From: Nitrosomonas sp.
Lineage (GTDB): Bacteria > Pseudomonadota > Gammaproteobacteria > Burkholderiales > Nitrosomonadaceae
DNA length: 64,000 nt
Assembly: GCF_019635155.1 (NCBI RefSeq)
Contig: NZ_JAHBZY010000013.1
Span: forward strand, 1-64,000
Direction of reading: 5' to 3'
Every line of letters begins with the position of its first letter. Position 1 is the stretch's first letter. A program made the translations under genes and the position numbers. The notes beneath the pieces are model-generated. The model saw only the letters and a list, made by a program, of their open reading frames with translations, ran no database searches and was not told the origin of the DNA. Below, one piece after another: positions 34,509 through 44,946 of this stretch.

Positions 34509-36764
34509 TTATTGATCGCCCGAATTATGCAAAAAAGCTTCAAACTTATCGACTGTCAACGGTTTGCTGAAAAAATAACCTTGACCGTAATCGCACCGCA
34601 TTTCAAGTAACAGTTGTTTCTGCAACTCTGTTTCCACACCTTCGGCAACGACTCTCATGCCAAGCCGGTGCGCCATTGTGATAACCGCCTCGCACAAAAT
34701 ACGATCATACGATTCGCTGTCCAAATTTGCGACGAACGATTGGTCGATTTTGAGGTAATCAATATCAAATTTTTTTAAATACGAGAGTGATGAATACCCG
34801 GTTCCAAAATCATCGATCGCCACTTGTACGCCAGCATCCCGGTAGTTAAGTAATTGTTTTACTACCAGCTCATGTACATCGAGCAATAAATTTTCGGTAA
34901 TTTCCACAATAATGCTTTTGCCGCTGATTTTACGTTCATTCAGATGATCGACCCAGTCGCTCATCTTACTGATGAACTGTTTGGGGGATTTATTGATACT
35001 GATTTGAAAATCCCTGTTGTAATGAGCTTGCCAGTGTGCAACCTGGTCAGCTGCTTGTTTAAAAACCCAATCGCCAATATCAGTGATGAGATTGATTTCT
35101 TCAGCAATGGCAACGAATTCCGCAGGATAAATAACACCACGTTCCGGATGTTGCCAACGGATAAGCGCTTCGGCTTTGTATATCCGGTTCGTCGCAAGTT
35201 CGACGATCGGTTGATAGGTTAAGAAAAACTGCTCAGATCGCAGTGCATGGCGGAGTTCATAGGCTGTTCGCGATCGAATCTCAATGGCGGTGCGCATATT
35301 GGATGTGAAACAGTTCCAACAATTACGGCCGCTATTTTTGGCGGTATACATGGCTTGGTCGGCGTTTTTCATCAATAACTCGGCATTGTTTGCGTCATCC
35401 GGAAAAAAAGTAACACCGATACTCGCGGATACATAAGCCTGTTTGGAATTCAAATGAAAAGGTTTTGCCAACTCGACAAGAATCATCTTAATAATCATTT
35501 CCGCACAATGCTGATCGCTAATTCCATTTAAGATGATGGTGAATTCATCACCGCCCAGACGCGCTACCGTATCGGCTTCGCGCACGCATCGATTAAGCCG
35601 TTTCGCTGCCTCGACCAATAAAGCATCGCCGGTACTGTGGCCGAATGAATCGTTGACTTCCTTGAAACGATCAAGATCGATGAACAATACGGCTAATTTG
35701 ATGCCAGCGCGCGATGCATTTTTTATTTCATGATCAAGCCGTTCGTAAAACATATTGCGATTCGGCAACCCGGTTAAGGAATCATAATTGGCTTGCCGCC
35801 AAATAATTTCATAGGATTTCTTTTTGTCGGTGATATCCGAAAAATTGATCAGATAGTAATTAATAACGTGATCCTTACCAAGTACCGGGGTGATGCTGAA
35901 CCATGCCGGATACTCGAGTCCGCGTTTATTCCGGCCCCATACCTCGCCTTGCCAATGGTTAAATTGTTTGACACTCAGCCAGATTTTTTGGAAAAATTTT
36001 GTACCGTGGCGAATCGAAGTCACAATCGATACCGGTTTGCCGACAACTTCCTCCGATGAGTATCCGGTAATCTTGTGCAATGCACGGTTAATGGAAATGA
36101 TCATTTTGTCGGCATCAGCGATCATAATCGCTTCGGGGCTATTCTCAAAGACTTTGCTGGATAGATTTAATTGTTCATTTATTTTTTGTTGTTCGAGTGC
36201 AATTCCGATAATAAATGATCCTATTTCCAATAGCTTACGGTGAAATGAGCTGGGCAATCGACGTTCAAAACTCGAAAGTGCGAATGATCCGACGCATTCA
36301 CCGCCTTTACTCCGAATCGGCATAGACCAGCATGAGAGAATGTTAAAATCAATCGCTAATTGACGGATGCTTTGCCAACGCGGATCATCGAGCGTGCTTT
36401 CGATATACACCGGCTCCTGCCGGAAAACCGCATTGCCGCATGATCCAGCTTCAGGTCCCGGGCGCAAACCATTTAATTTCGTAATACATGCTTCAGGTAC
36501 GCTCGGTGCTGCAAAAACATTCATGCATTGTTTTTCCTTATCCAATAGCATGACTGTCGCAACTGCGTTATCCAGCAATTGCTCCAATAGCAAACAAACC
36601 GTCTCGCAAACTTCTTTGCAATCATCCCCTAAAACGACTAACTGCAGAATTTCTTGTTGAAATTGAAGAATTCTTGCTTGCTCGGCTTTAGTTAGATCGA
36701 AATAGTCGGTTGGAGTAAAATTTTTCTGGAATAAGTCACTGACAATAGGAATATTGGTATTCAT
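34509..36764 (-). CDS. GAF-PAS-GGDEF-EAL cyclic-di-GMP protein
   Basis: 751 residues from the ATG at 36762-36764. A GTG one codon upstream is also possible. Order: GAF domain (about 40-195, with GSCGNAVFRQEPVYIES), PAS (about 205-320, KVFENSPEAIMIADADK), GGDEF (about 330-490, intact RLGGDEFTIILN), and EAL (about 510-745, YKAEALIRWQHPERG, DDFGTGYSSLSYLKKF). Both c-di-GMP synthase and phosphodiesterase motifs look catalytically complete, so the net activity is uncertain. No membrane helix is seen, so it is cytoplasmic. It is upstream of the unknown lipoprotein on the same strand, but the tandem repeat and about 80 bp separate them. Confidence 0.93.
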   Translation of the reverse strand: MNTNIPIVSDLFQKNFTPTDYFDLTKAEQARILQFQQEILQLVVLGDDCKEVCETVCLLLEQLLDNAVATVMLLDKEKQCMNVFAAPSVPEACITKLNGLRPGPEAGSCGNAVFRQEPVYIESTLDDPRWQSIRQLAIDFNILSCWSMPIRSKGGECVGSFALSSFERRLPSSFHRKLLEIGSFIIGIALEQQKINEQLNLSSKVFENSPEAIMIADADKMIISINRALHKITGYSSEEVVGKPVSIVTSIRHGTKFFQKIWLSVKQFNHWQGEVWGRNKRGLEYPAWFSITPVLGKDHVINYYLINFSDITDKKKSYEIIWRQANYDSLTGLPNRNMFYERLDHEIKNASRAGIKLAVLFIDLDRFKEVNDSFGHSTGDALLVEAAKRLNRCVREADTVARLGGDEFTIILNGISDQHCAEMIIKMILVELAKPFHLNSKQAYVSASIGVTFFPDDANNAELLMKNADQAMYTAKNSGRNCWNCFTSNMRTAIEIRSRTAYELRHALRSEQFFLTYQPIVELATNRIYKAEALIRWQHPERGVIYPAEFVAIAEEINLITDIGDWVFKQAADQVAHWQAHYNRDFQISINKSPKQFISKMSDWVDHLNERKISGKSIIVEITENLLLDVHELVVKQLLNYRDAGVQVAIDDFGTGYSSLSYLKKFDIDYLKIDQSFVANLDSESYDRILCEAVITMAHRLGMRVVAEGVETELQKQLLLEMRCDYGQGYFFSKPLTVDKFEAFLHNSGDQ

Positions 36765-37090
36765 CACGTGTTATTAGATAATTTTTATTATGTGAATATT
36801 GCATGTCTGGTTATTAACTTACTGAAAATAGCATGATAAATCAATCTGATTATGTTGCGTGAAGCATTCTCTTGTTTCAGGATCTATACGAATCGGGAAT
36901 TTTTTCTGTTTCAAAAAAACAGTAAGCATAAATTTTAATTAACGCCCGGAATTGGAAGAGGGTTCATTCCAGTAAGAAATATTCATGTCATATTGATTTC
37001 GGAAAAAATCTGCACCATCAGCATGGTATGGGAATTGTCATTTACTGGCATGCTTTGCCGATGAATAATCGGCGATTTGCTGCCAAATTG
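36765..37090. other. Intergenic region, 326 bp
   Basis: Spacer between two minus-strand genes. It presumably holds the promoter of the GGDEF-EAL gene and the end of the exported-protein transcript. A weak hairpin CTGTTTcaaaaAAACAG lies around 36907-36923. Nothing else is recognised. Confidence 0.5.
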
Positions 37091-37501
37091 TCAGCGCGTG
37101 GCAAAGCCGCTTACCTTGAGAATCTCCCATTTAAAGTCATGCACATCGGCCACATCATCGGGTAATGCCATAGATAAAGCACCTTTGCTTGATGGAGGCA
37201 GATCGAGATTGATTCGATGTATCTTCGGATCGTGCGACATGTTCGGGTGCATGTGCATATGATGATGATCATGAATCGGTGTCATGCTGACAACGAGTTG
37301 TGTGATATGGTAATTATCGTTGCCGTTATAAATCGTACCGCTGAAAATCCCCCAGCCGAATCCGGCATCAATTTGTAGTTTTCGGATGGCTTCTTGCGGT
37401 AACTCCACTAAATCACTGGCGATTACATGGGGCGATAAAAGCAGCGATGCTAATAATATTCGCAAGCAGGCAAGTTTAATAAATTTCGATGTAGCAATCA
37501 T
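37091..37501 (-). CDS. Exported protein of unknown function, His-patch
   Basis: 136 residues. N-terminal signal (KLACLRILLASLLLSPHVIA) with cleavage likely after VIAS. The mature protein has a probable beta-sandwich layout (GWGIFSGTIYNGNDNYHITQ) and a His/Met patch PIHDHHHMHMHPNMSHD near the centre that could bind metal. It resembles small periplasmic proteins of unknown function; no family name is certain. The next gene is divergent. AAAGGATATTGA before the start provides a ribosome site. Confidence 0.75.
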   Translation of the reverse strand: MIATSKFIKLACLRILLASLLLSPHVIASDLVELPQEAIRKLQIDAGFGWGIFSGTIYNGNDNYHITQLVVSMTPIHDHHHMHMHPNMSHDPKIHRINLDLPPSSKGALSMALPDDVADVHDFKWEILKVSGFATR

Positions 37502-37612
37502 TCAATATCCTTTAAAGTGACAGTCAAAATTTGAAATTATGCGGAATTATAAATCCTGTTGTGATGCCACATTATTTTTTCATTGAAATAATAACCGAGC
37601 GGGGGGCGTTGC

Positions 37613-38056
37613 GTGATCACTGATTCGAATGATCCTTTTGCATTGGATCGTTTTGTACAAGCGCAATCACATGCTTTCGAAACCGCTTTAGCTGAAATTA
37701 TCAGCGGCTGCAAACGCTCGCATTGGATGTGGTATATCTTTCCGCAATACGCGGGACTAGGATACAGCGCCTTGTCGCAGCGTTATGCGATCAGCAGTGC
37801 CGCAGAAGCGCGTGCATACTTGGATCACCCAATTCTCGGGCCACGGCTGCTGCGATGCTGCGAAGCGCTGCTTGCAATCGATAATCGCTCGGCGTACGAA
37901 ATCTTCGATTCTCCAGACGATATGAAGCTGAAATCCTGCGCGACATTGTTTGCCAGCATAACACCGGAAGGGTCGGTGTTCGAGCAATTACTGAATCGAT
38001 ATTTTCAGGGAAATCGAGATCAAAAGACGCTGGATTTGCTTGGAATCAGCAGTTGA
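37613..38056 (+). CDS. DUF1810 family protein
   Basis: 147 residues; GTG start at 37613 with a GGGGGG-containing leader. The family signature is strong: NDPFALDRFVQAQ, then KRSHWMWYIFPQYAGLGYSA, SQRYAISSAAEARAYLDHP and DDMKLKSCATLFA. DUF1810 proteins are small soluble helical proteins, some annotated as calpastatin-like; the biochemical role is unknown. The 3' end overlaps the end of the convergent nnr gene by 11 bp. Confidence 0.93.
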   Translation: MITDSNDPFALDRFVQAQSHAFETALAEIISGCKRSHWMWYIFPQYAGLGYSALSQRYAISSAAEARAYLDHPILGPRLLRCCEALLAIDNRSAYEIFDSPDDMKLKSCATLFASITPEGSVFEQLLNRYFQGNRDQKTLDLLGISS

Positions 38057-39593
38057 ACGGCTGCGATGCGCGTTGGTAAACCCATTCATTCAATAACAAA
38101 CGTGCTTCTGTAATGATTTCCGATGCCACCATTCCCAGTTTTCCTTGATGATGGCATACCCAGCGGTCTGCCGCAGCGCCGTGCAAATGAACTGCCAGCA
38201 ATAAAGCCTGACCAGGGTGTAAGCCTTGCGCAAGAAGTGCGCCGATGATTCCTGCCAGCACATCGCCAGTACCGGCAGTGCTGAGCGCAGGGTTCCCGCT
38301 GGTGTTGAGGTAACGTTCGCCATCGGGAAAGCAGCAGATGCTGCCAGCACCTTTCAGAACAACATAGCTGTTGAATTTATGCGCGATTTGTAATGCAGCA
38401 TGCATGCGATTACTTTGCACGAGGATGCTATCGGTATTCAACAAGCGCGCGGCTTCGGCAGGGTGCGGGGTTAAAATGCTGACAGCGGTGCGTTGATTCA
38501 GTTTTTCGGCTAAATTGGAATGTTGAGCAATCAGATTCAATGCATCGGCGTCCAATACGAGCGGGTGTGGACTGCCAAGCACGGCTTCGAGCAACGCCAG
38601 TGCCTGCGCCGATTGCCCTAAACCGGGACCAGCGATCAAGCAATTCAGTGATTCCAATTCCATTAATGCGGATGGCGGGCGCAACATCAATTCCGGTTGA
38701 GAGAAATCGACAGCAGGCGCATTTTCAGCCAATAATCCCGCATATACCCGGCCAGCACCCAAATGCAATGCAGCTCGGCCAGCGAGTAATGCTGCGCCAG
38801 TCATGCCGGTCGAGCCGCCGAGGATGGCAACATTGCCGAACGAACCTTTATGGCTATTGGCTGGCCGCGGTGGCGGCAGCAGGGAGGTAACGAACGCGTA
38901 GTTCAATAGCCAAGCTTGCGGTTGTGGTTGTTCCGGCGGTAAATGAACGCCAAGATCGCACAGCACCACTGTACCGCAGCATTCCGGCCCGAAATTAGTA
39001 TACAGGCCGGGTTTGCGTCCAATAAAGGTGACCGTAAGCGTTGCACGAATTGCAATGCCGTAAATGCATCCGTCGTCGCTGCCTAGACCGGATGGAATAT
39101 CCAGCGCAACAATAGGTATCGCCATGCGGTTGACAATTTCGATCCAATTCCGATACTGACCCTCAATCGGCCGGTTGCGTGATTGATCCAGGCCGATGCC
39201 GAACAATCCATCTACCGCAATATTCCAGCTGCGATCGCCATCGGGGATATCGTGATGGATATCGCCGCCGCAATCCAGCCAAGCTTGCAATGCTTGCTTG
39301 GCATCGATTGGAACACAATTGCGGTCGCCAGCGAAAATTACGGTGACGGCATTACCCCATTCTTTCAAATAACGCGCCACGACAAAAGCGTCGCCCCCAT
39401 TATTGCCCGGACCGGCAAGAACAAGGATCGCTTGATTTGAGCGCTTCAATAGCTGATCGCGAATCACTTGTGCCGCCGCCAAGCCGGCTTTTTCCATCAG
39501 CGGCGGCGGATTAGGCAATTTCAGCGCTTGTTGCTCGATATCGCGGATCTGAGTGGTAAAAAAAATTGGGGCAGCGGCGGGCATAATAGTCAT
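38046..39593 (-). CDS. nnr: Bifunctional NAD(P)H-hydrate epimerase/dehydratase
   Basis: Repairs hydrated NAD(P)H: the N-terminal YjeF_N domain (about 1-215, with VLAGPGNNGGDAFVVARYL, FGIGLDQSRNRPIEG and DIPSGLGSDDG) epimerises, and the C-terminal ribokinase-like domain (about 230-515, with GNVAILGGSTGMTGAALLAG, LIAGPGLGQSAQAL, LTPHPAEAARLLN and STAGTGDVLAGIIGALLAQG) dehydrates using ADP. At 515 residues it is the standard fusion. It stands divergent from purL with about 77 bp between. The start ATG could also be at the internal Met4. Confidence 0.95.
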   Translation of the reverse strand: MTIMPAAAPIFFTTQIRDIEQQALKLPNPPPLMEKAGLAAAQVIRDQLLKRSNQAILVLAGPGNNGGDAFVVARYLKEWGNAVTVIFAGDRNCVPIDAKQALQAWLDCGGDIHHDIPDGDRSWNIAVDGLFGIGLDQSRNRPIEGQYRNWIEIVNRMAIPIVALDIPSGLGSDDGCIYGIAIRATLTVTFIGRKPGLYTNFGPECCGTVVLCDLGVHLPPEQPQPQAWLLNYAFVTSLLPPPRPANSHKGSFGNVAILGGSTGMTGAALLAGRAALHLGAGRVYAGLLAENAPAVDFSQPELMLRPPSALMELESLNCLIAGPGLGQSAQALALLEAVLGSPHPLVLDADALNLIAQHSNLAEKLNQRTAVSILTPHPAEAARLLNTDSILVQSNRMHAALQIAHKFNSYVVLKGAGSICCFPDGERYLNTSGNPALSTAGTGDVLAGIIGALLAQGLHPGQALLLAVHLHGAAADRWVCHHQGKLGMVASEIITEARLLLNEWVYQRASQPFNC

Positions 39594-39670
39594 ACAAATG
39601 GGATCGTCAGCGATAAGTACATCTTCTCGTGTAAAATTGCAAACTTTTAATCTTCGAACGATTGCATTTG

Positions 39671-42600
39671 ATGCTTCAATTTTGTGGTGGGCGTGCGTTG
39701 TCGCCGTTCCGGTTGGATAAATTACGACGACAACTCAATGCGTTAAATATTGCGATCGCTGAGATCGATACCGACTACTGGTATTTTTGCTCGGTAACTC
39801 GCGATTTACAAAGTGATGAGCTGACAGCGTTGCGTAAGCTGTTAAATCATCAGCAACCGCTGAACCATTCCTTGCGGAATGATGAATTTTGGCTGGTTAT
39901 TCCACGACCCGGTACGATTTCGCCATGGTCGAGTAAAGCCACTGATATCGCGCATCACTGCGGGTTAACGGCGGTTGAACGCATCGAACGGGGCATCGCC
40001 TATTACATTCAATCCACATCGCCTTTATCAACTACCGATAAAGCTCGACTGAAACCGTTGCTATACGATCGCATGACTGAAGCTGTGTTTGCGTCGATGG
40101 GTGATGCTGCGCGGTTGTTTCAACACTTTCCATCCAAACCGCTCAATACGATCGATATAATCGGTGGCGGTATCGATGCGTTGCAGCAAGCGAATCAAGC
40201 AATGGGGTTGGCGTTGTCGGCGGATGAAATCGATTATTTACAGCACCACTTCCAGCAAATGCAACGCAATCCGACCGATGTTGAATTGATGATGTTTGCG
40301 CAAGCGAACTCTGAACACTGCCGTCACAAAATTTTCAATGCGGATTGGGTTATCGACGGCAAGCCGCGCAATTATTCGCTGTTTGCGATGATTCGCAACA
40401 CTCACCAAACGCATCCGCAAGGCACTCTGGTGGCGTATGCCGACAATGCCAGCGTCATCGAAGGCGCGGATATTGCCCGGTTTTATCCTGGCGACAAGCA
40501 AATTTACGGTTACGCTCGCGAAAAAACGCATGTATTGATGAAAGTGGAAACGCATAACCATCCGACTGCCATTTCACCGTTTCCTGGTGCTGCAACCGGT
40601 GTCGGCGGAGAAATCCGGGATGAAGGTGCAACCGGACGAGGTGCAAAACCGAAAGCCGGGTTGTGCGGTTTTTCGGTATCCAATTTGAATATTCCGGGCT
40701 TCGTGCAGCCTTGGGAAATTAATCAATTCAATGAACAAACGCCGTATGGTAAACCGGAACGTATCGCATCAGCGCTGCAAATCATGCTGGAAGGTCCGAT
40801 CGGCGGCGCTGCGTTCAATAATGAATTTGGCCGTCCGAATCTGGCGGGATATTTCCGTACCTATGAGGAACGTGTCGGCGGTGAAATGCGCGGTTATCAC
40901 AAACCGATCATGTTGGCTGGCGGTATTGGTCAAATCACGGATGCACATGTGCGCAAGGAAAAATTCCCATCGGGTGCGTTGCTGATTCAATTGGGCGGAC
41001 CTGGCATGCTCATCGGTTTGGGTGGCGGCGCGGCTTCCAGCATGGATACCGGCGTCAATACCGAGGCATTGGATTACGATTCGGTACAACGTGGCAACCC
41101 GGAAATGCAACGGCGTGCGCAAGAAGTAATTGACCGCTGCTGGCAGTTGCAACGCTGCGGCATGGAAAATCCAATTCTGTTCATTCATGATGTCGGCGCG
41201 GGTGGTTTATCCAATGCATTTCCGGAATTGGTGCATGACTCCGGCCGGGGCGGGCGTTTCGATTTACGCGCTGTGCCTTCGGAAGAAACCAGCATGTCGC
41301 CGATGCAAATCTGGAGCAACGAAGCGCAAGAACGCTATGTACTGGCCATCAAGCCGGAATCATTGGCGTTGTTTCAGCGCATTTGTGAGCGCGAGCGTTG
41401 TCCGTTTGCGGTAGTGGGGGAAGCCACTGCCGATGAAATATTACGAGTGACCGATCCGCAATCGCCGGTTCTGCCGGTCGATATGCCATTGCCGGTGTTG
41501 CTCGGCAAACCGCCAAAAATGACGCGTGATGTCATGCACGATTGCCGGGTATTACCGGCGCTTGATTGGAGCCATATCGAATTAACCGATGCGGTTTATC
41601 GCGTTTTGCGATTGCCTGCGGTTGCCGATAAAACTTTTTTAATTACCATCGGTGATCGTAGCGTGGGCGGATTGTCGGTGCGCGATCAAATGGTGGGGCC
41701 ATGGCAGATTCCGGTGGCCGATGTCGCGGTAACCAGTATGGGTTATCAGACAGTATTGGGGGAAGCTTTTGCGATCGGCGAGCGCACGCCATTGGCGTTG
41801 ATCGACCCGAAAGCGGCTGCGCGGATGGCAGTCGGTGAAGCGATTACCAATATCGCTGCGGCGGCGATTGAAGGCATTGAAAGCGTTAAATTATCGGCCA
41901 ACTGGATGGCAGCAGCCGGTCATCGCGGTGAAGACGCCGGATTGTACGATGCGGTGTATTCCGTTGGCATGGAATTATGCCCGCAACTCGGTATCAGCAT
42001 TCCGGTCGGGAAAGATTCGATGTCCATGAAAACCGCATGGGAAGACTCGGGAGAACACAAGGAAGTAATCGCGCCACTATCGCTGATTATCTCGGCTTTT
42101 GCGACAGTTTCCAATGTGCGTCAGACACTGACGCCGCAATTGCGCACCGATCGTGGCGAGACCGAATTGATCCTGATCGACTTAGGGCGGGGATTAAACC
42201 GTCTCGGCGGTTCCGCTCTGGTGCAAGTTTACAAGCAAATCGGCAACTTGGCGCCGACGATCGACGGTGAATTTGGTGCTGCCCGGTTGAAAGCTTTTTT
42301 TACGGCGATTCAACACCTCAATCGAGCCGGGAAGCTGCTGGCGTATCACGATCGTTCCGATGGCGGTTTGCTGGCTACCTTGTGCGAAATGGCGTTTGCC
42401 GGACATACAGGGCTGACGGTCAACTTGGATCAACTGTGCTTCGATCCGCACAGCAGCGATATCGACGGACTGGAAATACGCTCCGAGCAATTAAGCGGAC
42501 GCTTTTGGGATCGTTTATTGGCGGTATTGTTTAATGAAGAATTGGGTGCAGTGATACAAATTGCTGCCACAGAACGCAATGAAGTCGTGCAAATCTTGAA

Positions 42601-43660
42601 TGATGCCGGATTGCGCGATCATAGTTTTATCATCGGTCATTTGAATCAAATCGACGAAATCCGTTTGATGCGCAACAACAAACCGGTTTTGTCGGAAAAA
42701 CGAGCCGATTTGCAGCGTGCTTGGTCGGAAACCAGCTATCAAATGCAAAAGTTGCGTGATCATCCGGTTTGTGCGCAACAGGAATTTGATCGTATCCTCG
42801 ATAGTGAGGATCCCGGTTTGAAGATTGCGCTTAGCTATGAAGCAAGCGACGACATCGCCGCTCCGTTTATTCAAGCCGGTGTGCGTCCGTCTATCGCGAT
42901 TCTGCGGGAACAAGGCGTCAACGGTCATGTCGAAATGGCGGCAGCATTTGATCGTGCCGGTTTTTCCGCGATCGATGTACATATGAGCGACATCATCGCC
43001 GGGCGGATATCGTTGAAGGATTTTCACGGTTTTGTCGCTTGCGGCGGATTTTCTTATGGCGATGTGCTTGGCGCCGGCGAGGGCTGGGCCAAGTCGATTT
43101 TGTTCAATCCGCGCGCGCGCGATGAATTCGAAGCATTTTTTCGACGATCCGATACCTTCGCATTGGGTGTATGCAATGGTTGCCAAATGATGAGTAATTT
43201 GCAGGAAATCATTCCAGGTGCAACGGCATGGCCGCGATTTAAACGCAATTTGTCGGAACAATTCGAGGCGCGTTTGGTCATGGTGGAGGTACAACAGAGT
43301 CCATCACTGTTTTTTGAAGGCATGACTGGAAGCCGTATGCCGATCACGGTGGCGCATGGCGAGGGGAAAACGGAATTTACGTCTACAGAGCAATCGCGGC
43401 AATCGGCAAGTCTGGTGACACTGCGATATATCGATCATCGCGATCAAGTGACGGAAATTTATCCGTATAATCCGAATGGTTCGGCGCAGGGAATCACCGG
43501 CTTAACGACACCGGATGGACGTTTTAATGTATTGATGCCGCATCCGGAAAGGGTGTTCCGCGTAACGCAGCATTCCTGGCATCCGGATTTACGCGTTGAC
43601 AATGCCGAAGATGGCCCCTGGATGCGTTTGTTCCGTAACGCGCGCAAATGGATCGGGTAA
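39671..43660 (+). CDS. purL: Phosphoribosylformylglycinamidine synthase (large type)
   Basis: Fourth step of purine synthesis, FGAR to FGAM. At 1329 residues it is the single-chain proteobacterial type. An N-terminal PurS-like part (1-160) and linker precede two AIRS-like halves ([31 protein letters not shown]; second half [16 protein letters not shown]). The C-terminal class I glutaminase has [20 protein letters not shown], catalytic Cys in [11 protein letters not shown], and His/Glu in [10 protein letters not shown]. The ATG at 39671 is preferred over a TTG three codons upstream. It is far from purH/purD, as is common. Confidence 0.98.
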   Translation: MLQFCGGRALSPFRLDKLRRQLNALNIAIAEIDTDYWYFCSVTRDLQSDELTALRKLLNHQQPLNHSLRNDEFWLVIPRPGTISPWSSKATDIAHHCGLTAVERIERGIAYYIQSTSPLSTTDKARLKPLLYDRMTEAVFASMGDAARLFQHFPSKPLNTIDIIGGGIDALQQANQAMGLALSADEIDYLQHHFQQMQRNPTDVELMMFAQANSEHCRHKIFNADWVIDGKPRNYSLFAMIRNTHQTHPQGTLVAYADNASVIEGADIARFYPGDKQIYGYAREKTHVLMKVETHNHPTAISPFPGAATGVGGEIRDEGATGRGAKPKAGLCGFSVSNLNIPGFVQPWEINQFNEQTPYGKPERIASALQIMLEGPIGGAAFNNEFGRPNLAGYFRTYEERVGGEMRGYHKPIMLAGGIGQITDAHVRKEKFPSGALLIQLGGPGMLIGLGGGAASSMDTGVNTEALDYDSVQRGNPEMQRRAQEVIDRCWQLQRCGMENPILFIHDVGAGGLSNAFPELVHDSGRGGRFDLRAVPSEETSMSPMQIWSNEAQERYVLAIKPESLALFQRICERERCPFAVVGEATADEILRVTDPQSPVLPVDMPLPVLLGKPPKMTRDVMHDCRVLPALDWSHIELTDAVYRVLRLPAVADKTFLITIGDRSVGGLSVRDQMVGPWQIPVADVAVTSMGYQTVLGEAFAIGERTPLALIDPKAAARMAVGEAITNIAAAAIEGIESVKLSANWMAAAGHRGEDAGLYDAVYSVGMELCPQLGISIPVGKDSMSMKTAWEDSGEHKEVIAPLSLIISAFATVSNVRQTLTPQLRTDRGETELILIDLGRGLNRLGGSALVQVYKQIGNLAPTIDGEFGAARLKAFFTAIQHLNRAGKLLAYHDRSDGGLLATLCEMAFAGHTGLTVNLDQLCFDPHSSDIDGLEIRSEQLSGRFWDRLLAVLFNEELGAVIQIAATERNEVVQILNDAGLRDHSFIIGHLNQIDEIRLMRNNKPVLSEKRADLQRAWSETSYQMQKLRDHPVCAQQEFDRILDSEDPGLKIALSYEASDDIAAPFIQAGVRPSIAILREQGVNGHVEMAAAFDRAGFSAIDVHMSDIIAGRISLKDFHGFVACGGFSYGDVLGAGEGWAKSILFNPRARDEFEAFFRRSDTFALGVCNGCQMMSNLQEIIPGATAWPRFKRNLSEQFEARLVMVEVQQSPSLFFEGMTGSRMPITVAHGEGKTEFTSTEQSRQSASLVTLRYIDHRDQVTEIYPYNPNGSAQGITGLTTPDGRFNVLMPHPERVFRVTQHSWHPDLRVDNAEDGPWMRLFRNARKWIG

Positions 43661-43698
43661 TTGTAAATGCCTATTAACTCACTGAAAGAACAATTCAA

Positions 43699-44928
43699 AT
43701 GGTAAATTTTCTTGACAATCGCGGTAACCGCATTCTAGGACTCGTGGTCATGGTGCTCGGGCTGGCGATGAATCCAGCGTACGCAATGATCACGCCGTCA
43801 AAAAAACCGGTTTCGAATCGGTGCGTGCCGCTGGGAGACTGGGTAGTGCCGGGCTCCGGCAAGGTTTCGCAACAGCAGGTAATCGCTCGCGCCGCTGAGG
43901 CGGAAGTGGTGTTGTTAGGTGAAACGCACGTCAATGCCGATCATCATCGCTGGCAATTACAAACACTGACGGCGCTGCACGCGCAGCGTCCGAATATGGT
44001 GATCGGTTTTGAAATGTTTCCGCGCCGGGTGCAAGGCGCATTGGATCGATGGGTTGCAGGCGAACTGACGGAGCAGGAATTTCTACGCGCATCCGATTGG
44101 AATCATGTATGGAATACCGATCCGAATTTGTATTTGCCATTGTTTCATTTTGCCCGCATGAATCGGATTCCAATGTTGGCATTGAACATTGAAACAAAAT
44201 TGCGCCGCCAGGTGGCGGAAAAAGGTTTTTACGGCGTATCGTTGGAAGAGCGTGAAGGTTTGACGCGCCCAGCCGAACCGAGTCAAGCTTATTTGGATTA
44301 TTTAATGCCGATTTATAAACAGCATGACCGGAAGAATAAACCGGCAGGGGAGATCTCTCAACACGACCCGGATTTCCGCCGGTTTATCGATGGTCAATTG
44401 TTGTGGGACCGGGCTATGGCGCAAGTATTGCAGCAAGCAGTCAACGATTCCGTCGCATCAGGTAAACCGCTAGTGGTCGGTGTGATGGGCTCCGGTCATG
44501 TGTTGCACGGTTTCGGCGTACCGCATCAGCTGCATGATTTGGGGATCAAAAACGTTTCAGCATTGTTGCCGTGGGACAATGATAAATCTTGCAAGCAACT
44601 GGTAGCCGGTGTCGCGGATGCGGTTTTCGGCGTGTTGCCGCATGTTCCGGAGCTATTCCGCCCGCAATTTCAGCGGCTTGGAATTCGTTATGAGATGGGG
44701 CGGGGCGGAGCAGTGGTTTTACAAGTTGAAAAAAACAGCGTTGCCGAGGCTGCCAATCTGATGGATTCCGACGTTATTGTGGAAATGGCCGGCGTATCCA
44801 TTAAGGCAACAGACGACGTGATCAATGTGGTCAAACGGCAAGCGCCGGGAACCTGGCTGCCGATCAAAATTAAACGCGATAATCAGGATATGGAAATTAT
44901 CGCGAAATTTCCACCAATCAAAACTTAA
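43699..44928 (+). CDS. ChaN-family heme-binding-like protein with C-terminal PDZ
   Basis: 409 residues. N-terminal membrane or signal segment (RILGLVVMVLGLAMNPAYAM). The ChaN domain (about 65-300) contains EVVLLGETHVNADHHRWQLQ, MVIGFEMFPRRVQGALDRW and VVGVMGSGHVLHGFGVPHQL. A PDZ domain at the C-terminus (about 335-405) has GAVVLQVEKNSVAEAANLM and VIVEMAGVSIKATDDVINVV. ChaN proteins bind heme or act as exported iron-related lipoproteins. With a PDZ attached, the protein may hold a peptidase or target. A peptidase gene follows 18 bp downstream, so the pair is probably an operon. Confidence 0.88.
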   Translation: MVNFLDNRGNRILGLVVMVLGLAMNPAYAMITPSKKPVSNRCVPLGDWVVPGSGKVSQQQVIARAAEAEVVLLGETHVNADHHRWQLQTLTALHAQRPNMVIGFEMFPRRVQGALDRWVAGELTEQEFLRASDWNHVWNTDPNLYLPLFHFARMNRIPMLALNIETKLRRQVAEKGFYGVSLEEREGLTRPAEPSQAYLDYLMPIYKQHDRKNKPAGEISQHDPDFRRFIDGQLLWDRAMAQVLQQAVNDSVASGKPLVVGVMGSGHVLHGFGVPHQLHDLGIKNVSALLPWDNDKSCKQLVAGVADAVFGVLPHVPELFRPQFQRLGIRYEMGRGGAVVLQVEKNSVAEAANLMDSDVIVEMAGVSIKATDDVINVVKRQAPGTWLPIKIKRDNQDMEIIAKFPPIKT

Positions 44929-44946
44929 TATTCTGTTTTTAACTCT

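Noticed and set aside
36907-36923. CTGTTT/AAACAG hairpin as a terminator
   Set aside because: Six A/T-rich base pairs without a proper T tract. Too weak to report as a terminator.
42515-43294. 259-codon minus-strand open frame inside purL
   Set aside because: It lies wholly antisense to the conserved glutaminase part of PurL and has no family or ribosome site. It is a by-product of codon usage in the real gene.
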